Shown: piece by piece, positions 14,829 to 22,698 of the stretch | Position numbering within the stretch: position 1 is the stretch's first letter | Layout of the letters: each line of letters begins with the position of its first letter | Source: Clostridiales bacterium | GTDB lineage: Bacteria > Bacillota > Clostridia > Christensenellales > Borkfalkiaceae | Assembly (NCBI GenBank): GCA_015055735.1 | Contig: SVHP01000012.1 | Coordinates: 1 to 36,362, forward strand | Direction: 5' to 3' | Length of the DNA stretch: 36,362 nt | Translations under genes and position numbers: made by a program | Notes under the pieces: generated by a model | Databases searched by the model: none | Seen by the model: the letters and a program-made list of their open reading frames with translations, nothing else | Told to the model about the DNA's origin: nothing

Positions 14829-16187
14829 TTATTTTATAGGTGGTAAATTTACGCTAAAGTCATCAAAATGGAAATTATGGATCGAATATCGTTTATTTTG
14901 AACGATAATATTTATTCCACTAATCTTATTTTTATAGAAACAAAACTCTGCGTAATTGATATCGCCCATAGGCGCATTTAACACGTAACAATTTGCCTGT
15001 TCGTTAAAGTAGAAGTTTTCATATTGGAAAATGCTAGAAAAATCTATTTTAACCTTACCTATTTCTTGATTATATTGGTCTTGAGATATACTCAATTTAT
15101 TAACTTGCATATCGATATCAGTCCTTTTTATTTGGTAATAATAATATTGACTGCCTTCTTTTGAATAATAATGAGATTCAGCTCCACCATCTTGATAAGA
15201 TATATCGTGTTTGCAGGCTTTGTTACCTTCAAATTCGTAGTGAGTGCCTGAAATAACCATAATTTCTTCCAATTCATCGATAGTAAAGCCAATTTTATCG
15301 TATGCACTAAAGTTTAAGGCTTGATTCCAAATTTGTTCAGAAACTTGAGCGTCTATAGGATTGATTTCCGTCTCGTTTTTATCTATCGTACCACCTTCGA
15401 TAACCACGTCGTCACCACCTTGACCAGGTTGTGGGTTAGGGTTTTCTTCTATTGAGAAAGAAAATTGTAAGTACGCCGTCATTTGATCGCCAAAGTTGGT
15501 GGTTAATTTGGTCACCTTTTGACATTTATCATTAAAATCGTCAATCATTTGGTCAACGCCTGCCGTAAATTCGTCAGCCGTTTCGGTTTCGTACCACATA
15601 TATTTTTGGTCGTGGGTTAACATCATGTCTAGATAAGTCTCGTCCCAATTCATTATAAATCTACAATCGATTAGGATAGAAGTATCAAAATCATAGGTAA
15701 ATTCAGCGTTGGTATAACTGTTAGAATTATATTTTGGGGTTATAACCATAACTTCAAAATACACCTTGTCGTTTTGCTTGTCGATGCTAGACTTCATGTT
15801 CATAGTTTGGGAAATATCTTCGTTTTGGAAGGTATAATTTACGTCAAAGCAAGCGATTCCGTCTTGAACTTCAAAGCCGTCGCTAGTGTATAATAGACTT
15901 AATAAATACATAATGCCTGCTGCGTCTTTTGCGTTCCTTTTAATATTTTCGATAGCGTGCTCGTCGCTAGTTTCGGTCTTTTTATCGGCAACCGACATTG
16001 AAAACGGATTAGCGCTCTTTTCGCCAACGGCAACTAGCCCTGCTTTATTTAAGATTTGATAAGCAACGTTTCTATAAACGTTTGCCATTTCTTGTCTTTC
16101 AGAACTTATTGCTGACGATGAACAAGCCGTTGCAAAAGCGCTAAAAAGCATGATTAAACTTATAAATAAGGTTGCAATTTTTTTCAT
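14829..16187 (-). CDS. Predicted lipoprotein of unknown function
   Basis: 452 residues. A typical lipoprotein signal (MKKIATLFISLIMLFSAFAT, then AC) puts the lipidated cysteine at residue 22. The mature part has no motif I recognise: beta-rich segments with many aromatic residues, a PNPQPGQGGDD linker near 255 and a second half with repeated Tyr pairs (SHYYSKEGSQYYYYQ). The two halves (about 80-250 and 280-450) share the theme of predicted strands ending in DISYQ or DVNYTF, so an internal duplication is conceivable. It lies just downstream of jag; only an intervening hairpin (16211-16257) separates them, so it may be expressed by read-through. Confidence 0.65.
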   Translation of the reverse strand: MKKIATLFISLIMLFSAFATACSSSAISSERQEMANVYRNVAYQILNKAGLVAVGEKSANPFSMSVADKKTETSDEHAIENIKRNAKDAAGIMYLLSLLYTSDGFEVQDGIACFDVNYTFQNEDISQTMNMKSSIDKQNDKVYFEVMVITPKYNSNSYTNAEFTYDFDTSILIDCRFIMNWDETYLDMMLTHDQKYMWYETETADEFTAGVDQMIDDFNDKCQKVTKLTTNFGDQMTAYLQFSFSIEENPNPQPGQGGDDVVIEGGTIDKNETEINPIDAQVSEQIWNQALNFSAYDKIGFTIDELEEIMVISGTHYEFEGNKACKHDISYQDGGAESHYYSKEGSQYYYYQIKRTDIDMQVNKLSISQDQYNQEIGKVKIDFSSIFQYENFYFNEQANCYVLNAPMGDINYAEFCFYKNKISGINIIVQNKRYSIHNFHFDDFSVNLPPIK

Positions 16188-16210
16188 AACTATCTCCTTT
16201 TAATAAAAAA

Positions 16211-16257
16211 TGACTGATTATCACTCCAAAATATATTTTTTTGTGTTTAATCAGTCA
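16211..16257 (-). terminator. Hairpin after jag, terminator or attenuator
   Basis: TGACTGATTA (16211-16220) and TAATCAGTCA (16248-16257) pair perfectly around a 27-base loop. On the minus strand TTTTTTATTA follows directly. Only about 23 bases separate it from the lipoprotein start, leaving little room for a separate promoter. Confidence 0.65.
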
Positions 16258-16275
16258 CTTTATTTTTAGTATTTT

Positions 16276-17091
16276 TTATTTATCTTTTAGGCTGTTACCT
16301 AGATAAGTACCAAAGCTAAAAGACGAAGTTTTTTTATTTTCAATAAATCCACTTTGTTTTCTACCTGAATTTGAGCGAGATTTAGAAAATTTACCGTTTC
16401 TCTTTTGATTAGAGCGTTTTCCCGAACGAGAATTTTTGTCGTTATGGTTTTTGCCAGCGTTATAAGGCTTTGCAAATTCGTCCTTATCGAAAGGCACGAT
16501 AACCACGTATCTATTTGGTTCTTTACCGTCGCTTTTAGTAGTACAAGTAGTACTTTCAGCAAGGGCAGTATGAATTATTCTTCTTTCAAACGGACTCATA
16601 GGCTCTAAAATAACTTCTCTACGCATTTCGGTAGCCTTTTGTTCTAACTTATGAGCGAGCGAGATTAAAGTTTCTTCTCTTTTTTCTCGATAATTTTCGC
16701 AGTCAACTACAACCTTTTGGTATTCCTTTTTACCTATATTAAGGTAAGCGCCTGCAAGCGTTTGGATAGAATCTAAAACTTCGCCACGATAACCGATTAG
16801 GTTTGAAGATTGGTTAGAAGTTAAAGTGATAATAACGCTTCCGTCCTTTTCGGTTTTTTCAGCAACTGCGTCAATTCCCATATAAGTTAAAATATCTTCT
16901 ACGAACTCAATAACGTTTTGTTCTTGCACTTGCTTTTTTTCAATTTCAACTACGGCTTTACCTTTCATAATTCCAAAAAGCCCTTTAGTTGGTTGCTCTT
17001 TAACTTGGATTTCGGCCATATCTTCGGTAATTCCAAGTTCTTTTAGCCCAAGTTCTATTGCTTCTTCGACCGTTTTGCCTGTAAACTCCAT
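16276..17091 (-). CDS. jag: RNA-binding protein Jag/KhpB (SpoIIIJ-associated)
   Basis: 271 residues. Jag-N domain (1-52: TGKTVEEAIELGLKELG ... PTKGLFGIMKGKA), then a KH domain containing LIGYRGEVLDSIQTLAGAYL (the GxxG-type loop reads GYRG), then an R3H domain (about 145-200: EPMSPFERRIIHTALAE). A basic, low-complexity tail (about 205-255, rich in K, R, N and S) is unusually long. KhpB with KhpA binds many RNAs and influences cell division and envelope synthesis. It follows yidC after about 50 bases in the conserved rpmH-rnpA-yidD-yidC-jag order. Confidence 0.93.
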   Translation of the reverse strand: MEFTGKTVEEAIELGLKELGITEDMAEIQVKEQPTKGLFGIMKGKAVVEIEKKQVQEQNVIEFVEDILTYMGIDAVAEKTEKDGSVIITLTSNQSSNLIGYRGEVLDSIQTLAGAYLNIGKKEYQKVVVDCENYREKREETLISLAHKLEQKATEMRREVILEPMSPFERRIIHTALAESTTCTTKSDGKEPNRYVVIVPFDKDEFAKPYNAGKNHNDKNSRSGKRSNQKRNGKFSKSRSNSGRKQSGFIENKKTSSFSFGTYLGNSLKDK

Positions 17092-17144
17092 ATTATTTCT
17101 CCTTTTGAGATTTTATGCTTTTATCTTGTTTTTACCCTTTTTTC

Positions 17145-18695
17145 TTACTTTGTTCTTCCACGATAATGCTTTTTATCGGCTTTTCCCGATAAGAAATCTT
17201 CGCCACTTTCGTGCGCAAATTTATCGTCTTTGTTTACTTTTTTCTTTTTAGGTTGTTCTACCTTTTCTTCTGGCTTTGGAGTATGAACTTTACTTCTAAC
17301 TATGCCTGCATTTGAATTTTTTAATTCTTTCTTCATTTTTTTATCAACTATAACGTTGATAACGATAGTTGTCAACATACTCAATATTGAGTTGATTATA
17401 ATGTATAGCGAAAATGCAGCCGTATACATAAATGCAAAGAACGCCATCATGATAGGCATCATCCATTGCATCATCTTTTGGGTTTGAGCGCCTTGTCCGT
17501 CAACCGTTTGCAATTCCATTTGCGCCTTTTGCGATTTATTCATAACGAGTTGAGTGGCTAGTGACGATAGGGCAGTTAAGGCAATCAAAATAAAGAAACC
17601 GTTAGGTTCGGTTCTTTCTTTTTCAAGCTTAGCAATTAAACTGTTATAATCTTCGCCTAAGTCCGTACCTTGATATCCGTGGGTATTCTTAAACTTAGTC
17701 CAATCGCTTTCAATAGGGTGAGCCATAGTGCTGTCGGTTGCCCAAATGTTTTTAACCCAAATAAACCCTTGTTCTTCATCTGTATAAGTTTTAGCCGACA
17801 TTTCTTGACGAATATCAACTATAAAGTTATTTGCGTCCCACTTTTCTTCTATCACAACGCCGTCAACTTCTTGTTGTGATTTAATATCACCGTTTACTTC
17901 GGTAAACGATTTTTTCACGTCACCAACTACTACTTTTAAGAAGTTATTTTGCTCGCAAGCTAAAGCGTTATTATTATCTTTATTATCCAAATATAATTCA
18001 GCGTTTTCCCTTAACTTAAATGTCGGTTTAGTACCTAAAGTTACGTTTTTAACGTACACAGTGTAACCATTTCCCGTCCAAAGATTAAAAATCGTATTTT
18101 CATCTTCGTTTGGTTGTTCAGTATAAAACACTTCTACGTCGCCACAAGAAATTTTACCGTCTTGATCTTGGTCGGCAGTTTTAACGTTTTCGATATTAAC
18201 TGAAAATTCGCCTTTATCGTAATCTCTATAAATGAAATTAGAAGTATCTTCGTTTAGTTCAAAACCTGCGTAAACGACGTTGTTATACGAATTGGTCATA
18301 TGATAAAAATACTCTTGGTTTTGGAACTTAGAGTAATCGGTAAAACCGTTGATAGCAACGATGAACATTACTAAGGTTAAAATAGTAGGAAGGCAAGCTC
18401 CGAACATAGAATAGCCGTTCTTTTTATAAAGAGCCATCATTTTTTGATTGTAAAGTTCTTTATTATCGGCGTATTGCTTTTGCAATTTTTCTAGTTCTGG
18501 ACGCATTTGTTCCATTTTAAGCGAATTTTTTCTCATAGACGACCTTGACGCGTAGTCAAAAGGCAGGGTAATGAGTTTTAATAATAAAGTAAAAACTATA
18601 ACGCCAAGCCAAACGGCCCCGCAAATACCCACAATCCATTGAACGACTGCGGCAATGCCCGAAATAGTTGGCGCTGAAAATTCAATAATATTCAT
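17145..18695 (-). CDS. yidC: Membrane protein insertase YidC with a large extracytoplasmic insertion
   Basis: 516 residues against the roughly 210-330 usual for Gram-positive YidC. TM1 is about 25-46, the cytoplasmic coiled hairpin 52-95 (KMEQMRPELEKLQKQY), TM2 about 100-118. Residues 121-309 are an extra hydrophilic segment on the outer face, after which the canonical FIWVKNIWATDSTMAHP resumes and TM3-TM5 follow (about 366-450), then a basic tail. The insertion carries DQDQDGKISCGD (175-186), a textbook EF-hand or dockerin-type calcium loop (DxDxDGxxxxxD). The hydrophilic-groove arginine position of TM1 is lysine here (K40 in LLLKLITLP). It inserts proteins into the membrane with or without SecYEG. 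Confidence 0.9.
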   Translation of the reverse strand: MNIIEFSAPTISGIAAVVQWIVGICGAVWLGVIVFTLLLKLITLPFDYASRSSMRKNSLKMEQMRPELEKLQKQYADNKELYNQKMMALYKKNGYSMFGACLPTILTLVMFIVAINGFTDYSKFQNQEYFYHMTNSYNNVVYAGFELNEDTSNFIYRDYDKGEFSVNIENVKTADQDQDGKISCGDVEVFYTEQPNEDENTIFNLWTGNGYTVYVKNVTLGTKPTFKLRENAELYLDNKDNNNALACEQNNFLKVVVGDVKKSFTEVNGDIKSQQEVDGVVIEEKWDANNFIVDIRQEMSAKTYTDEEQGFIWVKNIWATDSTMAHPIESDWTKFKNTHGYQGTDLGEDYNSLIAKLEKERTEPNGFFILIALTALSSLATQLVMNKSQKAQMELQTVDGQGAQTQKMMQWMMPIMMAFFAFMYTAAFSLYIIINSILSMLTTIVINVIVDKKMKKELKNSNAGIVRSKVHTPKPEEKVEQPKKKKVNKDDKFAHESGEDFLSGKADKKHYRGRTK

Positions 18696-18698
18696 AAT

Positions 18699-18929
18699 TT
18701 AATACACCCATTTAACAACGTTTTTTTTGTCAGGTACTTTATCAAAGCCACCTTTACACCAAGGGGTACAACGCAAAATTCTCTTTACACCCAAAAAACA
18801 GCCGACTATAAAGCCGTGCTTTAAGATGGCTTCTATCATATACTGCGAACAGGTAGGGTAATACATACAAGTTCCGTAAGATAGGTATTTTTGGTAAAAT
18901 TTAATGAGTTTTATGCTTAAAAATTTCAT
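18699..18929 (-). CDS. yidD: Membrane protein insertion efficiency factor YidD
   Basis: 76 residues with the family core FYQKYLSYGTCMYYPTCSQY, then AILKHGFIVGCFLGVKRILRC and PWCKGGFDKVP. It is a small amphipathic protein at the inner face of the membrane that assists YidC. Its ATG overlaps the rnpA stop by one base (TAATG), indicating translational coupling, and yidC follows 3 bases later. Confidence 0.96.
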   Translation of the reverse strand: MKFLSIKLIKFYQKYLSYGTCMYYPTCSQYMIEAILKHGFIVGCFLGVKRILRCTPWCKGGFDKVPDKKNVVKWVY

Positions 18930-19255
18930 TATTTTAAGATACCGCCCTTTTTAAAAAGATATCCCATACTCTCTCTAAAACGGTCAAGTGAATAATCGTC
19001 ACTAACTTTTGGTATAAAAACAAAAAAGAAGTTTTGCCTAATATCAGGCGTAAAACTTCTAAAAGATTCCCTTAAAAGACGTTTGATTTTATTTCTTTTT
19101 ACGCTTCCGCCGTGTTTTTTACTCACGGCGTAGCCTGCTTTTATACAGTCCGAAGCGAAGTATAATACCGTTAAGTTATTAGAATACAATCTCTTTCCTT
19201 TATTGAAAACTAAATTGAAATCTTTTTCTTTTTTTAACCTATAATCACAAGGCAT
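18929..19255 (-). CDS. rnpA: Ribonuclease P protein component
   Basis: 108 residues with the RNR-type signature SVKRNKIKRLLRESFR (about 50-66), preceded by FNLVFNKGKRLYSNNL and the VSKKHGG turn. It binds the rnpB RNA (5265-5610) to process pre-tRNA. It begins 9 bases downstream of rpmH and is coupled to yidD by a one-base overlap. Confidence 0.96.
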   Translation of the reverse strand: MPCDYRLKKEKDFNLVFNKGKRLYSNNLTVLYFASDCIKAGYAVSKKHGGSVKRNKIKRLLRESFRSFTPDIRQNFFFVFIPKVSDDYSLDRFRESMGYLFKKGGILK

Positions 19256-19264
19256 TTTCTATCC

Positions 19265-19399
19265 TTATGCAGAAAGCTTATGACGGCCTTTATTTCTGCG
19301 TCTCTTTAATACGTTTCTACCATTGTGTGACTTCATTCTTGCTCTGAAACCGTGAACTTTACTTCTTTGTCTCTTTTTAGGTTGAAATGTTTGTTTCAT
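19265..19399 (-). CDS. rpmH: 50S ribosomal protein L34
   Basis: 44 residues, [20 protein letters not shown] followed by [20 protein letters not shown] and KLSA, the near-invariant L34 sequence. GGAGATATATT precedes the ATG. First gene of the rpmH-rnpA-yidD-yidC-jag operon. Confidence 0.98.
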   Translation of the reverse strand: MKQTFQPKKRQRSKVHGFRARMKSHNGRNVLKRRRNKGRHKLSA

Positions 19400-19500
19400 A
19401 ATATATCTCCTTACTTTCAGTTGAATTTCTTACTTAAAAAATTCATTTTTTGTTATTTTTTTATTGCTTAAAAAACTCTAATTTATTTTTTCGCCGTTAT

Positions 19501-19529
19501 ATTGTATAAAAAAATATTACTTTTGTCAA
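19501..19529 (-). promoter_or_regulatory. Promoter of the rpmH-rnpA-yidD-yidC-jag operon
   Basis: On the minus strand TTGACA (plus 19524-19529), 17-bp spacer, TACAAT (plus 19501-19506). It starts immediately after the dnaN stop at 19535 and gives a leader of about 95 bases. No dnaN terminator is evident, so dnaN read-through into rpmH is likely. Confidence 0.75.
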
Positions 19530-19534
19530 TTATT

Positions 19535-20635
19535 TTAACTGTTAATTCTTACAGGAAGAACTAAATATATATAATTTTGGCTATTCATAGCCGTTATTAC
19601 GCACGGATCTATGCTAGAATTTAAATTAAGTAGCAAAAATTCGTCGTTTACTATCTTTAGATACTCGCTTAAATACTTTCCGTTAAAGGCGATAGTCATA
19701 TCCTTTCCTTTAAGTAAAATATTTACGTTTTCGTTTACTTCGCCAATCTCGCTCTTAGCGTAAACGGTCATAACATTTTCTTTTACGTCTAGTTTAACTA
19801 CGTTATATCTATCGTCCCTTGCAACTACGCCTGCTCTTTCAAGGCTAGTGAGTAACGCTTGTCTATTTACAGTCACGCTATTTTCAAAACTGTTTGGTAA
19901 AATGTGGTTGTATTTTACAAATTCACCTTCTATCAATCTACTTGCGATAGAAGTATTGCCAATTTGAACGAAAAGCGAATTATCTTGGATATAAACCTTT
20001 AATAGTTCGTCTTCCTTTTCGATAAGTCTAGTAATTTCGTTTAAGGCACGAGATGGAATAACCACCTTCATATCCCCACTAGAAATAACTTCCTTTTTAA
20101 CTACTGCCATTCTAAACCCGTCGAGAGCAACGGCTGATAAAAGATTGTCGTTTATATCGAATAGACAGCCTTTAAGGATAGGTCTAGCATCATCTGAAGC
20201 ACAGGCAAAAATAGTCCTTTCAACGATTTCCTTAAAATCCTTTGCTTTGATTTCAAAGTTAACGCCCTGGTTAGTCTTATAAATATTAGGAAAATTTTCA
20301 GCAGGGAAAACTTGGAATTCACTTTCCGATTCAGAATACTTTATTTGAAGCCCACCGTCGAATAGGCGAGAGAGTTCAACTTGTTCCTTTTCTAACTTTT
20401 TAGTAAAGTCAACGAAATACTTACCAACTACCACAGTTTCGCCTTCCATTAGAACGTCAGCTTTAATTTGTTTTTCAATGGTAAGTTCTAAATCGGTTGC
20501 AAGAAGTGTTAAGGTATCGCCTTTAGCAGTTAGTTTTATTCCTTCAAGAATAGGATTTGCAGCCTTAATAGATAGCGCTTTACTAACCTTTAACACTGCA
20601 TCTGATAAATCTAAACCGTCACAAATAAATTTCAT
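19535..20635 (-). CDS. dnaN: DNA polymerase III beta subunit (sliding clamp)
   Basis: 366 residues, canonical length with three repeated clamp folds. Visible family segments are LSIKAANPILEGIKLTA, VVVGKYFVDFTKKL, CASDDARPILKGCLFDI (domain II) and a C-terminal VITAMNSQNYIYLVLPVRI (clamp MPxR region, here LPVR). It tethers polymerase to DNA. It sits upstream of rpmH rather than downstream of dnaA, and divergent from rsmG across an AT-rich region. Confidence 0.97.
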   Translation of the reverse strand: MKFICDGLDLSDAVLKVSKALSIKAANPILEGIKLTAKGDTLTLLATDLELTIEKQIKADVLMEGETVVVGKYFVDFTKKLEKEQVELSRLFDGGLQIKYSESESEFQVFPAENFPNIYKTNQGVNFEIKAKDFKEIVERTIFACASDDARPILKGCLFDINDNLLSAVALDGFRMAVVKKEVISSGDMKVVIPSRALNEITRLIEKEDELLKVYIQDNSLFVQIGNTSIASRLIEGEFVKYNHILPNSFENSVTVNRQALLTSLERAGVVARDDRYNVVKLDVKENVMTVYAKSEIGEVNENVNILLKGKDMTIAFNGKYLSEYLKIVNDEFLLLNLNSSIDPCVITAMNSQNYIYLVLPVRINS

Positions 20636-20686
20636 AATTTTCTCCTAAAAATTCCATAAAAATAATAAACTTTTAATTACCTATTT

Positions 20687-20715
20687 ATTATATAATAAAT
20701 AGCAAAAAAAATCAA
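20687..20715 (-). promoter_or_regulatory. Promoter of dnaN
   Basis: On the minus strand TTGATT (plus 20710-20715), 17-bp spacer, TATAAT (plus 20687-20692), about 50 bases before the ATG; AGGAG ribosome site at normal distance. Confidence 0.7.
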
Positions 20716-21073
20716 GGATAAAGAGTAAAAATATAAAATCATTTTTTTGCTTTTTAGTTTTGGATTAAATTTTGAAAAAAAGTTAGTCAACCAATTTTTC
20801 TTCTATTGTATTGTTTTTTTATTTATTTAAAATAATATCCGTATTAATAATAAGCGTGTTAAAAAGTGGAAATGTGAAAAAAGATAAATGATTTCTTAAC
20901 GAATTTGATTGTAGATAAACGGTTGATAACTAGGTTATTGATTGTGCACAAGTTGATAAAAAAATTAAAATATGACAAAAAAGTGGAAAAAATCTTAAAA
21001 TTTTACCCAAAAAAAATAAAAATTAAGGGTGAAAAAAGAAATTTTTAAGTTATCAACTTTTTAGTGAAATTCA
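20716..21073. other. Candidate replication origin (oriC) or DnaA-binding region
   Basis: A very AT-rich gap between the divergent dnaN and rsmG genes. Three TTATCAACY sites resemble DnaA boxes (consensus TTATNCACA): minus strand at 20921-20929 (TTATCAACC) and 20951-20959 (TTATCAACT), plus strand at 21050-21058 (TTATCAACT). A TTGTGCACAA palindrome (about 20942-20951) sits between the first two. A/T-only runs such as those near 20815-20835 and 20955-20975 could unwind. Each box deviates from consensus and no box cluster stands near dnaA, so this is a candidate only. Confidence 0.45.
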
Positions 21074-21102
21074 TTGTTAAAAACTTCGTGATATGTTATA
21101 AT
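21074..21102 (+). promoter_or_regulatory. Promoter of rsmG, predicted to give a leaderless mRNA
   Basis: TTGTTA (21074-21079), 17-bp spacer, TATAAT (21097-21102). The ATG at 21109 is 7 bases past the -10 box, where transcription normally begins, and no Shine-Dalgarno precedes it. Confidence 0.6.
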
Positions 21103-21108
21103 AAACTC

Positions 21109-21789
21109 ATGAAAAGTATTTTTGAAAAGTTTAATATTAGCATTAGTCAAGAGCAGATTGAAAAGTTTGAAAAGTATTATGAATTACTAGTGTTTTATAA
21201 CTCTAAATTCAACATTACTGCTATCACCGAAAGGCAAGAAGTTATAATAAAGCACTTTGTGGATAGCGTTTTAGGTGTGGATAGGATAACTGGTAATATG
21301 TTGATAGATATAGGTTCAGGGGGTGGTTTTCCAGCCCTTCCTATTAAGATTATGAAAGAAGATATTAGTTTAACGATGCTTGAAGCCACGGGTAAAAAGT
21401 GTGAATTCTTAAAAACCGTGGCAAAAGAATTAGATCTTAAAAAAGTTGAAGTTATCAACGGCAGGGCTGAAGAAATGGCGTATAGTAAAGAATTTAGGGA
21501 ACAATTCGATTGCTGTACGGCTCGTGCTGTGGCTAGGCTTAATACCCTTTTAGAGTACACTATGCCTTTTGTTAAGGTGGGTGGAAGGTTGGTTTCTTAT
21601 AAAGGCGACGCCCAAGAAGAAGTAAAAGAGTCCAAAAACGCAATAGAAGTGTTAGGTGGAAAAATAGTCGAAGACTATGCGTATAATTTATTGGACGCTA
21701 AAAGACAGTTAATTAGCGTGGAAAAAATTAAACCTACTCCGTCAAATTACCCAAGAACTAACGCTATGATAAGGAAAAAACCGTTATGA
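21109..21789 (+). CDS. rsmG: 16S rRNA (guanine-N7)-methyltransferase RsmG (GidB)
   Basis: 226 residues from ATG 21109. RsmG signatures: YNSKFNITAITERQEVIIKHFVDS, the SAM-binding loop LIDIGSGGGFPALPIKI and TARAVARLNTLLEYTMPFVKVGG. It methylates G527 of 16S rRNA. A GTG 45 bases upstream (21064) would place the promoter -10 inside the gene, so I prefer 21109. It overlaps the following gene by 4 bases (ATGA). Confidence 0.95.
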   Translation: MKSIFEKFNISISQEQIEKFEKYYELLVFYNSKFNITAITERQEVIIKHFVDSVLGVDRITGNMLIDIGSGGGFPALPIKIMKEDISLTMLEATGKKCEFLKTVAKELDLKKVEVINGRAEEMAYSKEFREQFDCCTARAVARLNTLLEYTMPFVKVGGRLVSYKGDAQEEVKESKNAIEVLGGKIVEDYAYNLLDAKRQLISVEKIKPTPSNYPRTNAMIRKKPL

Positions 21790-22289
21790 TCGATAATCTT
21801 TGCTTTAGAGAAAAGGTAGATTTTGATATACAAAAGTCGGTTTGTTTTACGGGGCATAGGCAGGTGGATAAAGATTTTGACTATAAAAATTTTGAAAATC
21901 TCTTGGAAAAACTTATTGAAAAAGGCTATGAATACTTTTTTATAGGTATGGCACTTGGTTTTGATACCATTTGTTTTAGGCTTTTAGAAGGGTTAAGGGA
22001 AAGTTATAAACATATAAAACTCATAGCTTGTATTCCTTGCAAGGATCAAGATAAAAAATTTAACGTTGAACAAAAACAAATTTATAAAAATATGGTTGAT
22101 AACGCAGATTATAAGGTGTTAATAAGTCAAAGTTATACGCCTTACTGTATGCAAGAGCGAAACGCCTTTATGGTCGATAATTCAAGTTTAGTCATCGCTT
22201 ATATGTTGAGAAATTACGGTGGAACTTTTAATACCGTAAGCTATGCTTTAAGAACGGGAAAGAAAGTGTATAATATAGTGAATAGGTAA
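21786..22289 (+). CDS. YpsA/DUF1273-like SLOG-domain protein
   Basis: 167 residues. CFTGHRQVDKDF and the glycine turn YFFIGMALGFDTICFRLL are typical of the YpsA branch of the SLOG (Rossmann-like, nucleotide-ligand-binding) superfamily; the C-terminal YGGTFNTVSYALRTGKKV matches the second ligand-binding edge. Cellular role uncertain: B. subtilis YpsA affects cell division, and other SLOG proteins sense nucleotide-derived signals. Translationally coupled to rsmG by a 4-base overlap. Confidence 0.8.
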   Translation: MIDNLCFREKVDFDIQKSVCFTGHRQVDKDFDYKNFENLLEKLIEKGYEYFFIGMALGFDTICFRLLEGLRESYKHIKLIACIPCKDQDKKFNVEQKQIYKNMVDNADYKVLISQSYTPYCMQERNAFMVDNSSLVIAYMLRNYGGTFNTVSYALRTGKKVYNIVNR

Positions 22290-22342
22290 TAGTGAAGAGT
22301 TAAGAAGTTAGGATTATAGAAAGTGAAAAAAACGAAAAAAGA

Positions 22343-22381
22343 AAAAACACTAGGGATTAAAAATTAACCTAGTGTTTTTTA
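22343..22381. terminator. Bidirectional terminator between convergent operons
   Basis: AAAAAACACTAGG and CCTAGTGTTTTTT form a 13-bp perfect stem between the YpsA-like gene (+) and the YerC gene (-). Confidence 0.85.
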
Positions 22382-22430
22382 TATGTAAATAATTTCTTAT
22401 AAATTGTACTATAAAAGTGAAAAAAAGTTA

Positions 22431-22697
22431 TTACAAAAACTTTTTATAACCTGTGCCGTATTTAAGAGAGCGAGAAATTCTAGATAAGGTAGCAGAAGAA
22501 ATATCGGTTTTTGATATAATTTGCTCGTAAGTTTCGCCCTTTTTTAAGAGTTTTCCAGCCGTCACTCGTTGGGCGAGAGAATCGAGTTCCTTCATGGTTA
22601 AAAGGTCGGTAAAAAATTCTTCGCAGTCCTTTTCAGTTTGTAAAGATAAAATGACTTTATAAAGTTCACTATAATATTTTTTTACGTCGTCACTCAT
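22431..22697 (-). CDS. YerC/YecD-family TrpR-like DNA-binding protein
   Basis: 88 residues from ATG 22697. A TrpR-type helix-turn-helix is visible: LLTMKELDSLAQRVTAGKLL followed by KKGETYEQIISKTDISSATL (HTH about 50-72) and SRISRSLKYG. TrpR relatives bind palindromic operators as dimers, often with an amino acid co-repressor. An upstream in-frame ATG at 22796 lies inside the preceding gene; I prefer 22697, one base after the ABC gene stop. As the last gene of an amino-acid transporter operon whose promoter holds twin palindromes, it is the best candidate for the operon's own repressor. Confidence 0.85.
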   Translation of the reverse strand: MSDDVKKYYSELYKVILSLQTEKDCEEFFTDLLTMKELDSLAQRVTAGKLLKKGETYEQIISKTDISSATLSRISRSLKYGTGYKKFL

Positions 22698-22698
22698 A

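Noticed and set aside
21064..21108. GTG start for rsmG at 21064
   Set aside because: It would place the promoter -10 box inside the gene, has no ribosome site, and adds residues not typical of RsmG.
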